DNA of 64,000 bases from Linepithema humile (Eukaryota > Arthropoda > Insecta > Hymenoptera > Formicidae). Positions 34,495-48,199 of the stretch are shown here, piece by piece. The stretch's first letter is position 1, and each line of letters starts with the position of its first letter. The notes beneath the pieces were generated by a model. The model did no database searches and was not told the DNA's origin. It worked only from the letters and a program-made list of their open reading frames with translations. Location: positions 12,783,001 to 12,847,000 of the forward strand of contig NC_090132.1 of the NCBI RefSeq assembly GCF_040581485.1. The letters run 5' to 3'. Made by a program: the position numbers and the translations under genes.

Positions 34495-34665
34495 CAACCT
34501 GTATTAGACGACGCATTGAAGATTGAGATTAAAGATTGAAGATTAGGAATTTGATGAATTAGAAAGGAGCAAACAGATATTACTTTTTTCTGATTGGTCA
34601 AATTCTCAATCTTTAACCTTTAATCTCAATCTTCAATGCGTTGTCTGATATGGGCTTTAGACTGT
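34495..34665. mobile_element. MITE at the centre of the left sub-palindrome
   Basis: The arms GACGACGCATTGAAGATTGA and their inverse (CAATCTTCAATGCGTTGTC) enclose about 90 bp. The matching centre of the right sub-palindrome (45120-45140) lacks it. A related fragment is at 50545-50630. Confidence 0.7.
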
Positions 34666-35445
34666 ATCGACAATGAGTAAGCTTTAAGTCACAAGAAATT
34701 GACCAATTAAACAAATATGTAAAAAATAATAATGATTGATCCATTCTTTACGACTTAAGCTTACTACATCTATTGAAAATCTCGATTTTCTGCAATATAT
34801 ATTAATAATATAGTAATAATTCTGTCGATTAATACAAAAACGGCATTCAGCGGTCTCAATATTTCATATATAAGTGCAACATGTAAGCTTATGGATGTGC
34901 TTGTACGTAAAAGTACGTGCCTGCGCATGCCTATACGTACTTGCGCATGTTGTACGTATCTGTATATGCCTGCATGTGCCTGCACGTGTGTAGTCTTCGG
35001 TAGACATCTCATTATTACTGAAATGTTCTGATAATTAAGGTTTTTAATATACAATATGTACGTTCTTGTAAAATTTTCCGACGGGGTGCATTATGTGTGT
35101 TCCTCAAACTATGTATATAAAACCAAAACTCGCGGTATAAAAGTAAAGTATAGCGATGGATTTAGATATTCTGCAAGTATCATGGCAAAAAATGGTAAAA
35201 AAACAAATTTTATATATTAAAATGTTTTTCTTTTATATTATACCATATATAAATGTTTTTGTTATATTCGTATAAATATAATGTACACAATAAATATAAT
35301 AATTCTCTCTAATGCAAATTATATTTTAAAATTACTCTTTGTAACGTATACATATTTCAAGGTCAAACATCTAAAAACAGATATCATATAAAACAATGAT
35401 CGCAATTATAACTTATTTTTATTTTAAATTTGTTTTATTTTTTAG

Positions 35446-38400
35446 ATGATAAAAATTTGTTAGAAACAATACTTACAAATATTAATACAAATAAACCTTA
35501 TGTAAAAATAAATTCTGCAAAGAAATATAATACTGATATAAAAACTGAAGGCTTTAACTTTGAAAAGACTGATAATTCTAAGAGACAATGTAATTTTAAG
35601 AATCATATTAATGTAGCTGTATCTTATGGTAAATGTACATATAATATAAATATTTTCATATAAGTTTCAATTATTATAAACATAAATAGTATATAATAAC
35701 TTGTAATATTTCTAGGTAATACTAGTGCAATGGTAAGCTGTGATAATATGAGTGAAATTAACAACGAGACTGCTATTTTTACTAAAAGTCATGATTACGG
35801 GAAAAATATTGATAAGTCTACATTATTAGATAAAAGAAGTGATGAGAACATTGGAACTAATATGGAATTCTCGGAGACCGATTGTCAAAAGAAAATGATT
35901 ATTTTTACTACTACCTCTACTAGTACGAATACACACATACTTATTTACAACTTCTGAATTGCGAAATTTAATAAATGTTGTAATAAAATGTAGTTGTAAA
36001 TGTATTTTTTCAGGAAGTATTAATGAAACAGGTAACTGTGATGATACAAATAGAAATAAAAAGATTGATAACTCTAAGAAATGTAATTCTGAGGATTAAA
36101 TTGACGTAACTATATCTTATGGTAAATGCACATTAATTACAAATATTTTTATGATACAATTATTGTAACATTAACATAAATAGTAATCTCTTATTATATT
36201 TCTAGATAATACTAGCGCAATAGTAAGCTGTGATAATATGAGTGAAATTAATAATGAGACTTCTATCTCTACTAAAAGTCATGATTATAGAAAAAATATT
36301 GAGTCCGCATTTTCAATGTTAGATGAAAAAAGTTCTAAAAACACTGAAACTAGTGTTATGTCCCCAGAAACTGATTGCCAGAAGAAAATGACAGTTTTTA
36401 CCTCTACTAGTAAGCATTATTATTTATGAAAACTTCTCAATTGCAAAATTCAATAAATATTCTCATGAAATTTAATTTATTTATTTAGGAAATATTAACG
36501 AAACCGATACCTGTGATGATTCAAGTATGAACGAAAAGATTGATAATTCTAAGGAACAATGTAATTTTAAGAATCATATTGATGTAGCTATATCTTATGG
36601 TAAATGTAAATATGTAAATTAATTATAAGTATTTTTATAAGTTTTTATAAGTTTTAATTATTCTAGTGCAAACGTAAAATAATCTTGTTTTATTTCTAAA
36701 TAATACTAATGCAATCATAACCTGCGACAATATAAGTGAAATTATCAATGCAACTGCAGTCTCTACTTATAATCATGATTATAAGAAAAATTTTAAATCT
36801 ATATTTTTATTGTCAGATGAAAGAAGTTTTAAAACTGAAACTAACGCTGAAACTAATGTTATATTCTCAGAAACTGATTGCCAGAAGGAAATGACAGTTT
36901 TTACCTCTACTAGTAAGAACATATTTATAAAAATTTCTTAATTGCAGAATTCTATATTGTAATATGATGTATTTTAATTGTTTAGGAAATGTAAACAAAG
37001 CAAGTGTGATACATTTGAATCAAGAAAGTAAAAGTGATACTTTTTTCTACACTGAAAAAAGCGATTTTTTCGATAATTTTGATATTTCTATACCATGTGG
37101 TAAGTATCAAAATGCATAGTACATTCTGACGAGTATTATTGAAGAATAATGTACAATATTTAATGGTTTTTTTGTTTTAGATTTGAATACAATAACAAAT
37201 TTGCATAATGTAAATGTTATGGAAAATGTTAATACTGAAAACATAGAAGAATGCAAAGAACTTTCTTCTACTTGTAAGTATATCAATTTTTATTTGTGTT
37301 TTCATATTTATTGCAACTACTAGAAATCTCTAATAGCTATAGATTCACAATATTCACGGTATTCACTGATAACCTTTTTCATATCATCTCTTACGAGCAT
37401 TAAAGCGAGTTGTGCTGAATCGAAAAGTTTATTATTACTATTTTACGAGTTTTGCAATAATTAATGAATTATTAAATTATAAAAATCCGTGAATGAGCAT
37501 CCGCATGAAGACATCTTAGCATTTCTGCGCCCTCATGGTTGTTAGACGTGCGACTCAATAGTAGTAGTATTCTAGCAATAAGCATTAATAATTTTGATTT
37601 AAAGAAAAATTCTTTTATATAAGTATTAATTATGTATTTTGTTTAAAAATTAAAAATATTAAAGTATATATTACATTTAATATAAATATAAAAATCTAAT
37701 TATTTATTATTTATTTTGATTAAAAATCAAATTTCTTCCAATGTCTCATCATGTGTTTAGCGACTGTGAGTGCACAAAACATTGTGCTGTCTGTTGATGC
37801 GGACCTGTAAAATTCCCAAAATTACAAAAGATTTTTTCATTTATTTCAATCCATTCTATCTGTTCAAGAAAAAGTTATTATCGGATACCTTGTATATATA
37901 AAATATTTTTTTTTTGCACTTTTTTGCATTTTTTGCATGCTGGGAAAATAAAATAGTATTTTATGAATAAAGGTAGTCTATTATATATACTTTTACTCGA
38001 AAATATACGATCAACTCTCAGAAATAAAACAACTTACTTTTGCTTTAAAAGTTTCTGGTGTGTATATTTTTTTGTATTGTTATAGCTAAAATATATGGTG
38101 GATGTGAGTTTAGTGATGTGGAGAAATGTGTTAAACGATTGACGTATAGCATGTCTGGTATGTTGATATTAAGAATGAACATATTGAAAATGTGTCAAAA
38201 GAGAAAAGTCGATTAGCGGAGTCAACAATGATATTTTTAATAACATTATAGTAGTATCAAAATAATGTGTTATTTTAATAGTACTTTTTTACACAGTCTA
38301 TTTCAAAAGACGTTAGAATCTATTTTAAGAGACGTAAAATTGACTATTTCATTCTCGAGTACTTGTATATTCTATTAGCAAAATATTTTTAAAGTTTTGT

Positions 38401-41294
38401 CTTTTTGTTGGAAATAACCGACTCTTGCTTTTTTGATATTTCTCTAATTTTATTTATAATATTAATAGGAGATATTTGTCAATTTGAATATTATAAAATG
38501 TCATAAAATTTATTCTATACATAGAAGAAGTATCACCAGATGAAGGAAATATACTTTCTATTGATCAACAAGATGATTCACAAACCATTGATGTTCCATT
38601 ATTTCATGGTCTTCATTCTTCTCCAATTGCTAATGATACTGATGGGGATTCGGAATATGTACCTTCGGAGCACAGTTCTTCTTCACACATACATGATGAA
38701 TCTATACAACACGTGAAAAATATGAACAAGACTACAACTTCAGTTTCAAGTTTGGACACTTCAAACGCGAATACTGTTGGCACAACAATATGTAACGACG
38801 AGATCATGTACGTTGAAACTTCTAATACAAAATCAACTAAAAAAAATTATTGTCTTTTTTGCAAAAAGTTGCAATCTCAACTTGCAAGACATTTAGTAAC
38901 AGTTCATCGTAACAAAGCAGAAGTAAAAAAATTTGTTGTGTTACCTGCTAAACACCCAGAAAGATTGAAAATGATAGAAGCTATACGAAAAAATGGAAAC
39001 TTTAAGTTTAACACACAAGCCGAACTTAATACTGGACAATTAATTGTAAGCAGACGTCCAAATAAAAAATGTAAGAAAAATGCTACTGATTTTATAGCCT
39101 GTGCCAAATGTAAAGGATTTTTTGCGAAAAGCACAATAAGACACCATTCTCGAGTTTGTTTTAACAAAAATTTCCAAAGAAATAGAAATATTATGATTAT
39201 GGAGAGAAAAGTTACCGGAAGACTTCATCCATTGGCAAATGATGCTTTAACAAAAACTGTTTTCCCTGTTATGCGAGAAGATGAGATAACACGTATTGTG
39301 AGATACGACGAATTATTGATTATATATGCGAATAAAATGTGTATAAAATACAAGGCACAACATCAACATGATATGATTCGTGCAAGGTTACGTCTTCTCG
39401 GTCGGTTTCTCCTAGCATTAAAAGATATAAATACAAATATACAAGATTTTCAGTCATTATACCATCCTCGATTATATGATGACTGTATTTCTGCAATAAA
39501 TATTATTGCAGGATATGATAACGGCACACAACTATATAGAACTCCAGCAGTAGCATCTACTTTGTCAACTCTTCTTAAATACGTAGGAAATATTCTAATT
39601 TTGGAATGCATCAAAAAAGAAGATGAAAATAAGAAAAAATTAGTCAAAGATTTTATAAAATTGCTTGTCGTAGATATTGGAACAAGTGTCACTAAAACAG
39701 TAAAAGAGACGCAGTCTGCTCATAAAAGGCATAAAAAGATTAATCTACCATCATTGAATGATATTAAAAAGTTGTACATACATTTGGCGAAGCAAAGAAC
39801 TGCAGCATATGCAGCATTAAAAGGATCTTTTACATATGAAAAATGGCTTGCCTTGGCTGAGGTCACATTAACTTCAATACATGTCTTTAATAGACGTCGA
39901 GCAGGAGAAATGGAACGAGCAGAGATAGAAGATTTTAAACATCATGTTAAAGTTAATAAAAATATGTTTGGTGATATTTATAAATCCTTATCAGTCGAAG
40001 ATAGAAAAATTGCCGAAAAATATGTGCGATTTTGTATTAGAGGAAAGTTGGGACGAACAGTACCCGTTTTATTGTCAAACGAAATGTTTGACTGTATTTC
40101 ATTAATTTTGAAATTTCGTACAGAAGCAAATGTACCAAAAAAAAATCCTTTTATTTTTGGATTACCTGGTTTCGATAAAAAAAGATATCGATATCTGAGA
40201 GCATGTGTTTTAATGCGGAAATTTACACGTGCATGTAACGCAAGTGAGTCAACCACTTTGCGTGGTACAACATTAAGAAAACACATAGCAACACATTGTA
40301 TTCAGTTCAATCTGAATGATACTGAAATTTCGGATCTCGCAACGTTTATGGGTCATGCGGATAAAATACATAAGGAGCACTATAGGCAACCACAAGCAAG
40401 CAGAGATATACTTAAAATTTCTCGATATCTAGAAGCAGTACAAGGAGGAAATGAACAAGAATCAGAGAATGAATCGAATAGCGATTCTGAAAAAGAAAAT
40501 ACTTTAAACCAGGATATTCTTAATACTACTGATGAAATTGGTAATGCTATTTAATATTAATTACATTATGTACATACATATAAGTAATTTTATTATTCAT
40601 TTGTTTTATATTATAATAGATGTTTGTATGGAATTTATACAGAATAATTCAATTTTATAAGTACTAAAATTTATAATACATATATTGTTTGTTGCAGACG
40701 TAGCACAATCTAATACTTCAATTGATTCTATAACATGTCATAAGCAAACAGATAAACAAACTAAAAAACGGAAACGTAGTAGTAAGTACTTTTTTAATCT
40801 ACTTTTAGTCTATGTAAGAATCCCGCTATTACAAGTGTATTCTCTTCTTTTCCCTATGTTAAACACTTACAATTATTAAGTATAGATAGTGTGCGCGATT
40901 TAGGATTGAAAAGAAATTAATATATCAAAGCATAATTTTTTTCAATAATCTATCGCGATAAATATATATGACAATGTAAATATAAAATAAAAAGTACATA
41001 AAAATATAAATTTAAATATTAGTACGAATTGTGTATTATGTTCATACATATTATTTTATATGTAATATTTTACGTTCTTTTCTAGCATCTCCGTATGGAA
41101 AAACAAAAAGGGTTAGATGGACTGAAAACGAGAAGCAAGCAGTACTTCAAGCGTTTGCACTACACATACAGAATCGTACATTACCGTCTCTAAAAGAAAT
41201 ACAGGAAGTAAAGAAAAAATATAATTCTCTTGTTCGACGTTCTTCACCGCAAATTAAAACTTGGTTACATAATCAGCAAAAAAAACAGCAATAA
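35446..41294 (+). CDS. Tyrosine recombinase (Crypton-like) with Cys/His clusters and a C-terminal Myb/SANT-like domain
   Basis: Exons: 35446-35628, 35716-35922, 36014-36121, 36206-36409, 36489-36599, (36711-36912), 36986-37099, 37181-37273, 38086-38157, 38525-40540, 40698-40781, 41086-41294. Nearly all junctions are phase 1. The main exon has CLFCKKLQSQLARHLVTVH (C2H2-like), a second Cys/His cluster (CAKCKGFF...H...C), and then a YR catalytic domain: FNRRRAGE (Arg I, 39886), TTLRGTTLRKHIAT (box II, 40260-40290), FMGHADKIHKEHYRQ (His III and the nucleophile Tyr at 40381). The last exon (RVRWTENEKQAVLQAF...IKTWLHNQQ) looks like a Myb/SANT domain. A YR cuts and joins DNA through a 3'-phosphotyrosine. 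The first exon with a start codon is not found. The exon at 36014 has an in-frame TAA (36097), and the exon at 36711 lacks its AG, so some array exons must be skipped or the N-terminus is broken. Confidence 0.7.
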
Positions 41295-41309
41295 TTATAA
41301 TGTACAAGA

Positions 41310-41715
41310 TTGTATTTTAAACGTATGTTGCCCAAAACTAACTTTCTACTATATTACATTACAAAAGTATAAAATATAAAAATTTAAATAATATAAAAAG
41401 TGTACGTTAAAACTTTGTGTATTTAAAACTTAGTCGACTTGAAATATTTTACAAGTGTTCTTTTTGAGTTATTTTCTATAGCGCTACTATTTCGTTAACA
41501 TAAATTGAGCGCAAAACAAATGTATTTTTTCGTTTCTCGATTAACAAGTACGTAAATTAATAACTTTCAGTAATAGTTTATGAATATAATACAGACAGAA
41601 TCATAAATGTCTTTGAAACTATCAGCTATTACAATAAGTAATGCGCATTGCTTCTACTACTCTTATAATATATGGTTTGTCATAAAATAGGCTAATTATG
41701 AAAATTTCAAATATA
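41310..41715. other. 3' flank of the YR gene, reused in the arms
   Basis: This non-coding stretch follows the YR stop codon. It recurs inverted at 31970-32385 and, in part, directly at 47395-47600, where it lies next to array exons and not the recombinase exon. Confidence 0.75.
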
Positions 41716-42329
41716 TATACAAGGTATCCGATAATAATTTTTTCTTGAACAGATAGAATAGATTGTAATAAATAAAAAAATCTCTTGTCATTTTGGGAAT
41801 TTTACAGGTCCGCATCAACAGACACCCCAATGTTTTGTGCACTCACAGTCGCTAATAAACACATGGTGAGACATTGGAAGAAATTTGATTTTTAATCAAA
41901 ATAAATAATAAATTATTAGATTTTTATATTTATATTAAATGTAATATATACTTTAATATTTTTAATTTTTAAACAAAATACATAATTAATACTTATATAA
42001 AAGAATTTTTCTTTAAATCAAAATTATTAATGCTTATTGCTAGAATACTATTACTATTGAGTCGCACGTCTAACAACCATGAGGGCGCAAAAATGCTAAG
42101 ATGTCTTCATGCAGATGCTCATTCACGGATTTTTATAATTTAATAATTCACTAATTATTGCAAACCTCGTAAAATAGTAATAACAAACTTTTCGATTCAG
42201 CACAACTCGCTTTAATGCTCGTAAGAGATGATATGAAAGAGGTTATCAGTGAATACCGTGAATATTGTGAATCTATAGCTATTAGAGATTTCTAGTAGTT
42301 GCAATAAATATGAAAACACAACTAAAAAT

Positions 42330-44345
42330 TGATATACTTACAAGTAGAAGAAAGTTCTTTGCAATCTTCTATGTTTTCAGTATTAACATTTTCCATAACA
42401 TTTACATTATGCAAATTTGTTATTGTATTCAAATCTAAAACAAAAAAACCATTAAATTTTGCACATTACTCTTCAATAATACTCGTCAGAATGTACTATG
42501 CATTTTGATACCTACACTGAGAAAAAAATACTGTTGAATCAATAGCATCAGTGCAATTGGCACTATTTAATCGGAGATCTTATTGATTCAATGATAATAT
42601 TAATGAATCATGAATACTGTCATTGAATAAGATCTCCGATTAAATAGTGCCAATTGCACTGATGCTATTGATTTAACAGTATTTTTTTCTCAGTGTACCA
42701 CATAGTATAGAAATATCAAAATTATCGAAAAAATCGCAGTTTTCAGTATAGAAAAAAGTATCACTTTCACTTTCTTGATTAAAATGTATCAAACTTGCTT
42801 TGTTTATATTTCCTAAACAATTAAAATACATTATATTACAATATCGAATTCTGCAATTAAGAAATTTTTATAAATATGTTCTTACTAGCAGAGGTAAAAA
42901 CTGTCTTTTCCTTCTGGCAATCAGTTTCTGAGAATATAACATTAGTTTCAGCGTTAGTTTCAGTTTTAGAACTTCTTTCATCTGACAATAAAAATATAGA
43001 TTTAAAATTTTTCTCATAATCATGATTATTAGTAGAGACTGGAGTTGCATTGATAATTTCACTTATATTATCGCAGGTTATGATTGCATTAGTATTGCCT
43101 AGAAATAAAACGAGATTACTATTTACATATGTTTACATTAAAATAATTGAAACTTATAAAAATACTTATAATTAATGTACATTCACCATAAGATATAGTT
43201 ATGTCAATATGACTCTTAGAATTACATTGTTCCTTAGAATTATCAATCTTTTCATTCATACTTGAATCATCACAGGTATCGGTTTCGTTCATATTTCCTA
43301 AATAAATAAATTAAATTTCATGAGAATATTTATTGAATTTTGCAATTGAGAAGTTTTCATAAATAATAATGCTTACTAGTAGAGGTAAAAACTGTCATTT
43401 TCTTCTGGTAATCAGTTTCTGAGGACATAACACTAGTTTCAGTGTTTTTAGAATTTTTTTCATCTAACATTGAAGATGCGGACTCAATATCTTTTCTATA
43501 ATCATGACTTTTAGTAGAGATAGCAGTCTCATTATTAATTTCACTCATATTATTACAGCTTACTATTGCGCTAGTATTATCTAGAAATATAATAAGAGAT
43601 TACTATTTATGTTAATGTTACAATAATTGTACCATAAAAATATTTATAATTAATGTGCATTTATCATTAGATATAGTTACGTCAATTGGATTCTCAGTAT
43701 TACATTTCTTAGAGTTATCAGTCTTTTTATTTCTATTTGTATCATCACAGTTACCTGTTTCATTAATACTTCCTGAAAAAATAAATTACATTTCACACAT
43801 TATAACATTTATTAAATTTCGCAATTCAGAAGTTGTAAATAAGTATGTGTGTGTATTTGTACTAGTAGAGGTAGTAGTAAAAATAATCATTTCCTTTTGA
43901 CAATCGGTCTCCGAGAATTCCATATTAGTTTCAATGTTCTTATCACTTCTTTTATCTAATAATGTAGACTTATCAATGTTTTTCCCGTAATCATGACTTT
44001 TAGTAGAAATAGCAGTCTCATTGTTAATTTCACTCATATTATTACAGCTTACCATTGCACTAGTATTATCTAGAAATATTACAAGTTATTATATACCATT
44101 TATGTTTATAATAGTTAAAACTTATATGAAAATATTTATATTATATGTGCATTTACCATGAGATACATTGATATGATTTTTAGAATTACATTCTTTCTTA
44201 GAATTATTAGTTTTTTCAAAGTTAAAGCTTTCAGTTTTCATATCAGTATTATATTTCTTTGCAGAATTTATTTTTACATAAGGTTTATTTGTATTAATAT
44301 TTGTAAGTATTGTTATTAACAGATTTTTATCATCTGAAAAATAAA
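42330..44345 (-). pseudogene. Inverted copy of the YR gene exon array (right arm)
   Basis: On the minus strand from 44335 downward come copies of exons DDKNLL..., NTSAMVSC...MSEINNETAIS, INETGNCDDTNRN and MSEINNETAIS...HDYRKDIES, ending near 42330 with LHNVNVMENVNTENIE. Some splice sites are lost: a donor near 43665 reads GATAAAT in place of GGTAAAT. No recombinase exon follows; the copy continues into the half-MITE at 41716. It is a duplicate of 35446-37273 and not a separate gene. Confidence 0.75.
42515..42695. mobile_element. Palindromic MITE (CACTGAGAAAAAAATACTG) inserted at a splice donor
   Basis: The 181-bp element is nearly a perfect palindrome with ends CACTGAGAAAAAAATACTG and the inverse, flanked by TA (42513-42514 and 42696-42697). 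The empty site is in the left arm at 37099-37104 (TGTGGTAAGTATC). It therefore inserted into the TA of a GTAAGT donor of a copied exon. Confidence 0.9.
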
Positions 44346-45905
44346 ACAAATTTAAAATAAAAATCAGTTACAATTGCGATCATTGTTTTATATGATATCT
44401 GTATGTTTTTAGATGTTTAACCTTGAAATATGTATAGGTTATAAAGAGTTATTTTAAAAAATATAATTTGAATTAAAGAGAATCATTACATTTATTATGC
44501 ACATTATGTGTGTAAGAATATAACAAAACCATTTATATATGGCATAATATAAAAGAAAAATATTTTAATATATAAAATTTATTTTTTTACCGTGATACTT
44601 GCGGAATATCTAAATCTATCGCTATACTTTACTTTTCTACCGCGAGTTTTGGTTTTATACACATAGATCGAGGAACACACATAATGCACCCTGTCGGAAA
44701 ATTTTACAAGAACATACATATTATATATTAAAATTCTTTATTATCAGAACATTTAAGTAATAACGAGACCTCTACCGAAGACTACACACGTGCAAGCACA
44801 TGCAGGCACATACAGATACGTACATCATGCGCAAGTGCATATAGGTATGCATATACAGGCACGTACTTTTACGAACAGACACATTCATAAACATACATAT
44901 TGCACTTATGTATGAAATATTGAGACCGCTGAATGTCGTTTTTGTATTAATCGACAGAATTATTACTATATTAATAATATATATTGCAGAAAGTCCAGAT
45001 TTGCAATAGATGTAGGATTAAGCTTAAGATTAGCTTAGGATTAAGTCGTAAAAAATGGACCAATTATTATGATTTTTTACAGGTTTGTTTAATTGCTCAA
45101 TTTCTTGTGGCTTAAAGCTTACTCATTGTCGATACAGTTTAAAGTCACAAGAAATTGAACAATTAAACAAATCTGTAAAAAATAATAAAGTTTGGTCTCT
45201 TTTTTACGACTTAAGCTTCCTACATCTATTGTAAATCTGGACTTTCTGCAATATATATTATTAATATAGTAATAATTCTGTCGATTAATACAAAAACGGC
45301 ATTCAACGGTCTCAATATTTCATATATAAGTGCAATATGTATGTTTATGGATGTGCCTGTACCTAAATGTACGTGCCTGTATATGCCTGCGCGTGCCTAT
45401 GTACTTGCACATGTACGTATCTGTATGTGCCTGCATGTGCCTGCACGTGTGTAGTCTTCGGTAGAGGTCTCGTTATTACTTAAATGTTCTGATAATAAAG
45501 AATTTTAATATATAATATGTATGTTCTTGTAAAATTTTCCGACAGGGTGCATTATGTGTGTTCCTCGATCTATGTGTATAAAACCAAAACTCGCGGTAGA
45601 AAAGTAAAGTATAGCGATAGATTTAGATATTCCGCAAGTATCACGGTAAAAAAATAAATTTTATATATTAAAATATTTTTCTTTTATATTATGCCATATA
45701 TAAATGGTTTTGTTATATTCTTACACACACACATAATGTGCATAATAAATGTAATGATTCTCTTTAATTCAAATTATATTTTTTAAAATAACTCTTTATA
45801 ACCTATACATATTTCAAGGTTAAACATCTAAAAACATACAGATATCATATAAAACAATGATCGCAATTGTAACTGATTTTTATTTTAAATTTGTTTTATT
45901 TTTCA

Positions 45906-47350
45906 GATGATAAAAATCTGTTAATAACAATACTTACAAATATTAATACAAATAAACCTTATGTAAAAATAAATTCTGCAAAGAAATATAATACTGATAT
46001 GAAAACTGAAAGCATTAACTTTGAAAAAACTAATAATTCTAAGAGAGAATGTAATTCTAAGAATCATATCAATGTAGCTGTTTATTATGGTAAATGTGCA
46101 TATAATATAAATATTTTCATATAAGTTTCAACTATTATAAACATAAGTAGTATATAATAACTTGTAATATTTCTAGGTAATACTAGTGCAATGGTAAACT
46201 GTGGTAATATGAGTGAAATTAACAATGAAACTGCTATTTCTACTAAAAGTCATGATTATGGGAAAAATATTGATAAGTCTACATTATCAGATAAAAGAAG
46301 TGATAAGAACGTTGAAACTAATATGGAATTCTCAGAGACTGATTGTCAAAAGGAAATGATTATTTTTACTACCTCTACTAGTATGAACACACACACATAC
46401 TTATTTACAACTTCTGAATTGCGAAATTTAATAAATGTTGTAATAAAATGTAATATATTTTTTCAGGAGATGCTAATGAAACAGGTAACTGTGATGATAC
46501 AAATAGAAATAAAAAGACTTATAACTCTAAGAAATGTAATTCTAAAAATCAAATTGACGTAATTATATCTTACAGTAAATGCACATTAATTATAAATATT
46601 TTTATAAGATACAATTATTGTAATGTTATCATAAATAGTTAATTTCTTATTATATTTTTAGATAATACTAGCACAATAGTAAGCTATGATAATATGAGTG
46701 AAATTAATACTGAGACTGCTATCTCTACTAAAAATCATAATTATAGAAAAAATATTGAATCCACATCTTCAATGTTAGATGAAAAAAGTTCTAAAAACAC
46801 TGAAACTAGTGTTATGTCCTCAGAAACTGATTGTCAGAAGGAAATGACAGTTTTTACCTCCACTAAGAACATTATTATTTACGAAAACTTCTCAATTGCA
46901 AAATTCAGTAAATGTTTTGTTGAAATTTAATTCATTTATTCAAGAAATATTAACGAAACCGATACTTGTGAGGGTGCAATGCGAATGAAAAGACTGACAA
47001 TTCTAAAAGACAATGTAATTCTAAAATCATATTGATACAGCCTTGTCTTATGGTAAATATACATACAAATATTTTCATATAAGTTTCAATTATTATAAAC
47101 ATAAATAATAAATATAAATAATATATAATAACTTGTAATATTTCTAGGTAATACTAGTGCAATGGTAAGCTGTGATAATATGAGTGAAATTAACAATGAG
47201 ACTACTATTTCTACCAAAAGTTATGACTGTGGGAAAAATATTGATAAGTCTACATTATCAGATATTAAAAGTTGTGAGATATACGATGCAAATATAAAGG
47301 CTTGTATTCATAATGCAAAAAATCGGCCTGAGAAATTCATACTTGCATCA
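45906..47350 (+). pseudogene. Third copy of the YR exon array (right sub-palindrome, plus strand)
   Basis: The exons DDKNLLITILTNINTNKPY, NTSAMVNCGNMSEINNETAI, DANETGNCDDTNRNKKTYNS and MSEINTETAISTKNHNYRK follow each other with donors and acceptors like those at 35446-36409. After a further exon copy near 47160 the sequence passes into rearranged material that carries a piece of an inverted exon (47345-47390) and then the YR 3' flank. No recombinase exon is present. Confidence 0.7.
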
Positions 47351-48199
47351 TAGTTACTCATTTTGTTAATGTTTCCAGAACAAATATAATAAATTTTTTC
47401 GTTTCTCGATTAACAGATTAAGTACGTAAAATAATTTTCAGTAATAGTTTATGAATATAATACAGACAGAATCATAAAATGTCTTTGGAACTATCAGCTA
47501 TTACAACAAGTAATCCACATTGTTTCTACTACTCTTATAATATATGGTTTGTCATAAAATAGGCTAGTTGTGAAAATTTCAAATGTTCTAAAATAACTTA
47601 TTATTAATAAATATGCAAAATCGACGCAAATTGGCTGTCTTATTATTTATTGTAATAAACATATAAAATATTTATATGGACAATAGTATTACAAACAATT
47701 TCTCATCAAAATAAAGAAATTTAGTTTTGTTTGTTTCAAAATAGGCCTTTTAAGGTTTAGTTTCTCTCACTTCATTATATAAACTGTAATATAAATAAAC
47801 TTGCTTTTATTTGCATGATGTCATTTAATCAACCTAATTCCTAAAATCTTAGTTTTTCTTACCCATTTACATCATCCGGATTCAAAACGTTAATATATAA
47901 AGAAAAAATTGTAACATTTATTAAAAACTTTGGTCTTATGATAGAAATGCTTGTAGTATTTATGTTAGATTTTAAGGAAGAATAACAAAGTAGTTTTTAC
48001 TTTTATTAATGTGTTCTATTATTTATCTTATCAAAGAAAGTTGAAATTACTACAAGCATTTCTATCATAAACATACCTCATATATATAAAAAATCGTATC
48101 CATAATTATATTCTATCTATATATAAAAACATGTTACATATTTTTTTCTAATTCAAATTATATTCCGGATAAATTAAACTTTTCATAACAGATATGTAT

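Larger units (their letters stand above)
29597..37910. repeat. Left arm of a giant inverted repeat (about 8.3 kb)
   Basis: It pairs in reverse with 41716-50515. Landmarks are GTGTGCAACAAGTGAAAATG at 29606 with its inverse at about 50500, the TACAAGCATTTCTATCATAA block at 31595 with 48050, and the exon array 35446-37273 with 42330-44345. The half-MITE at 37800-37910 pairs with 41716-41830. The arm itself contains a smaller palindrome with its centre near 34565. Confidence 0.8.

Noticed and set aside
38713..38715. ATG at 38713 as the true start of the recombinase
   Set aside because: The frame continues upstream to an acceptor at 38524 with phase-matched exons before it. It remains possible as an internal start if the array is not transcribed.
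45906..47350. Independent protein-coding gene with MSEINNET repeats
   Set aside because: It is a copy of the YR exon array in a palindrome arm. It lacks start exon and recombinase exon and several splice sites are altered.
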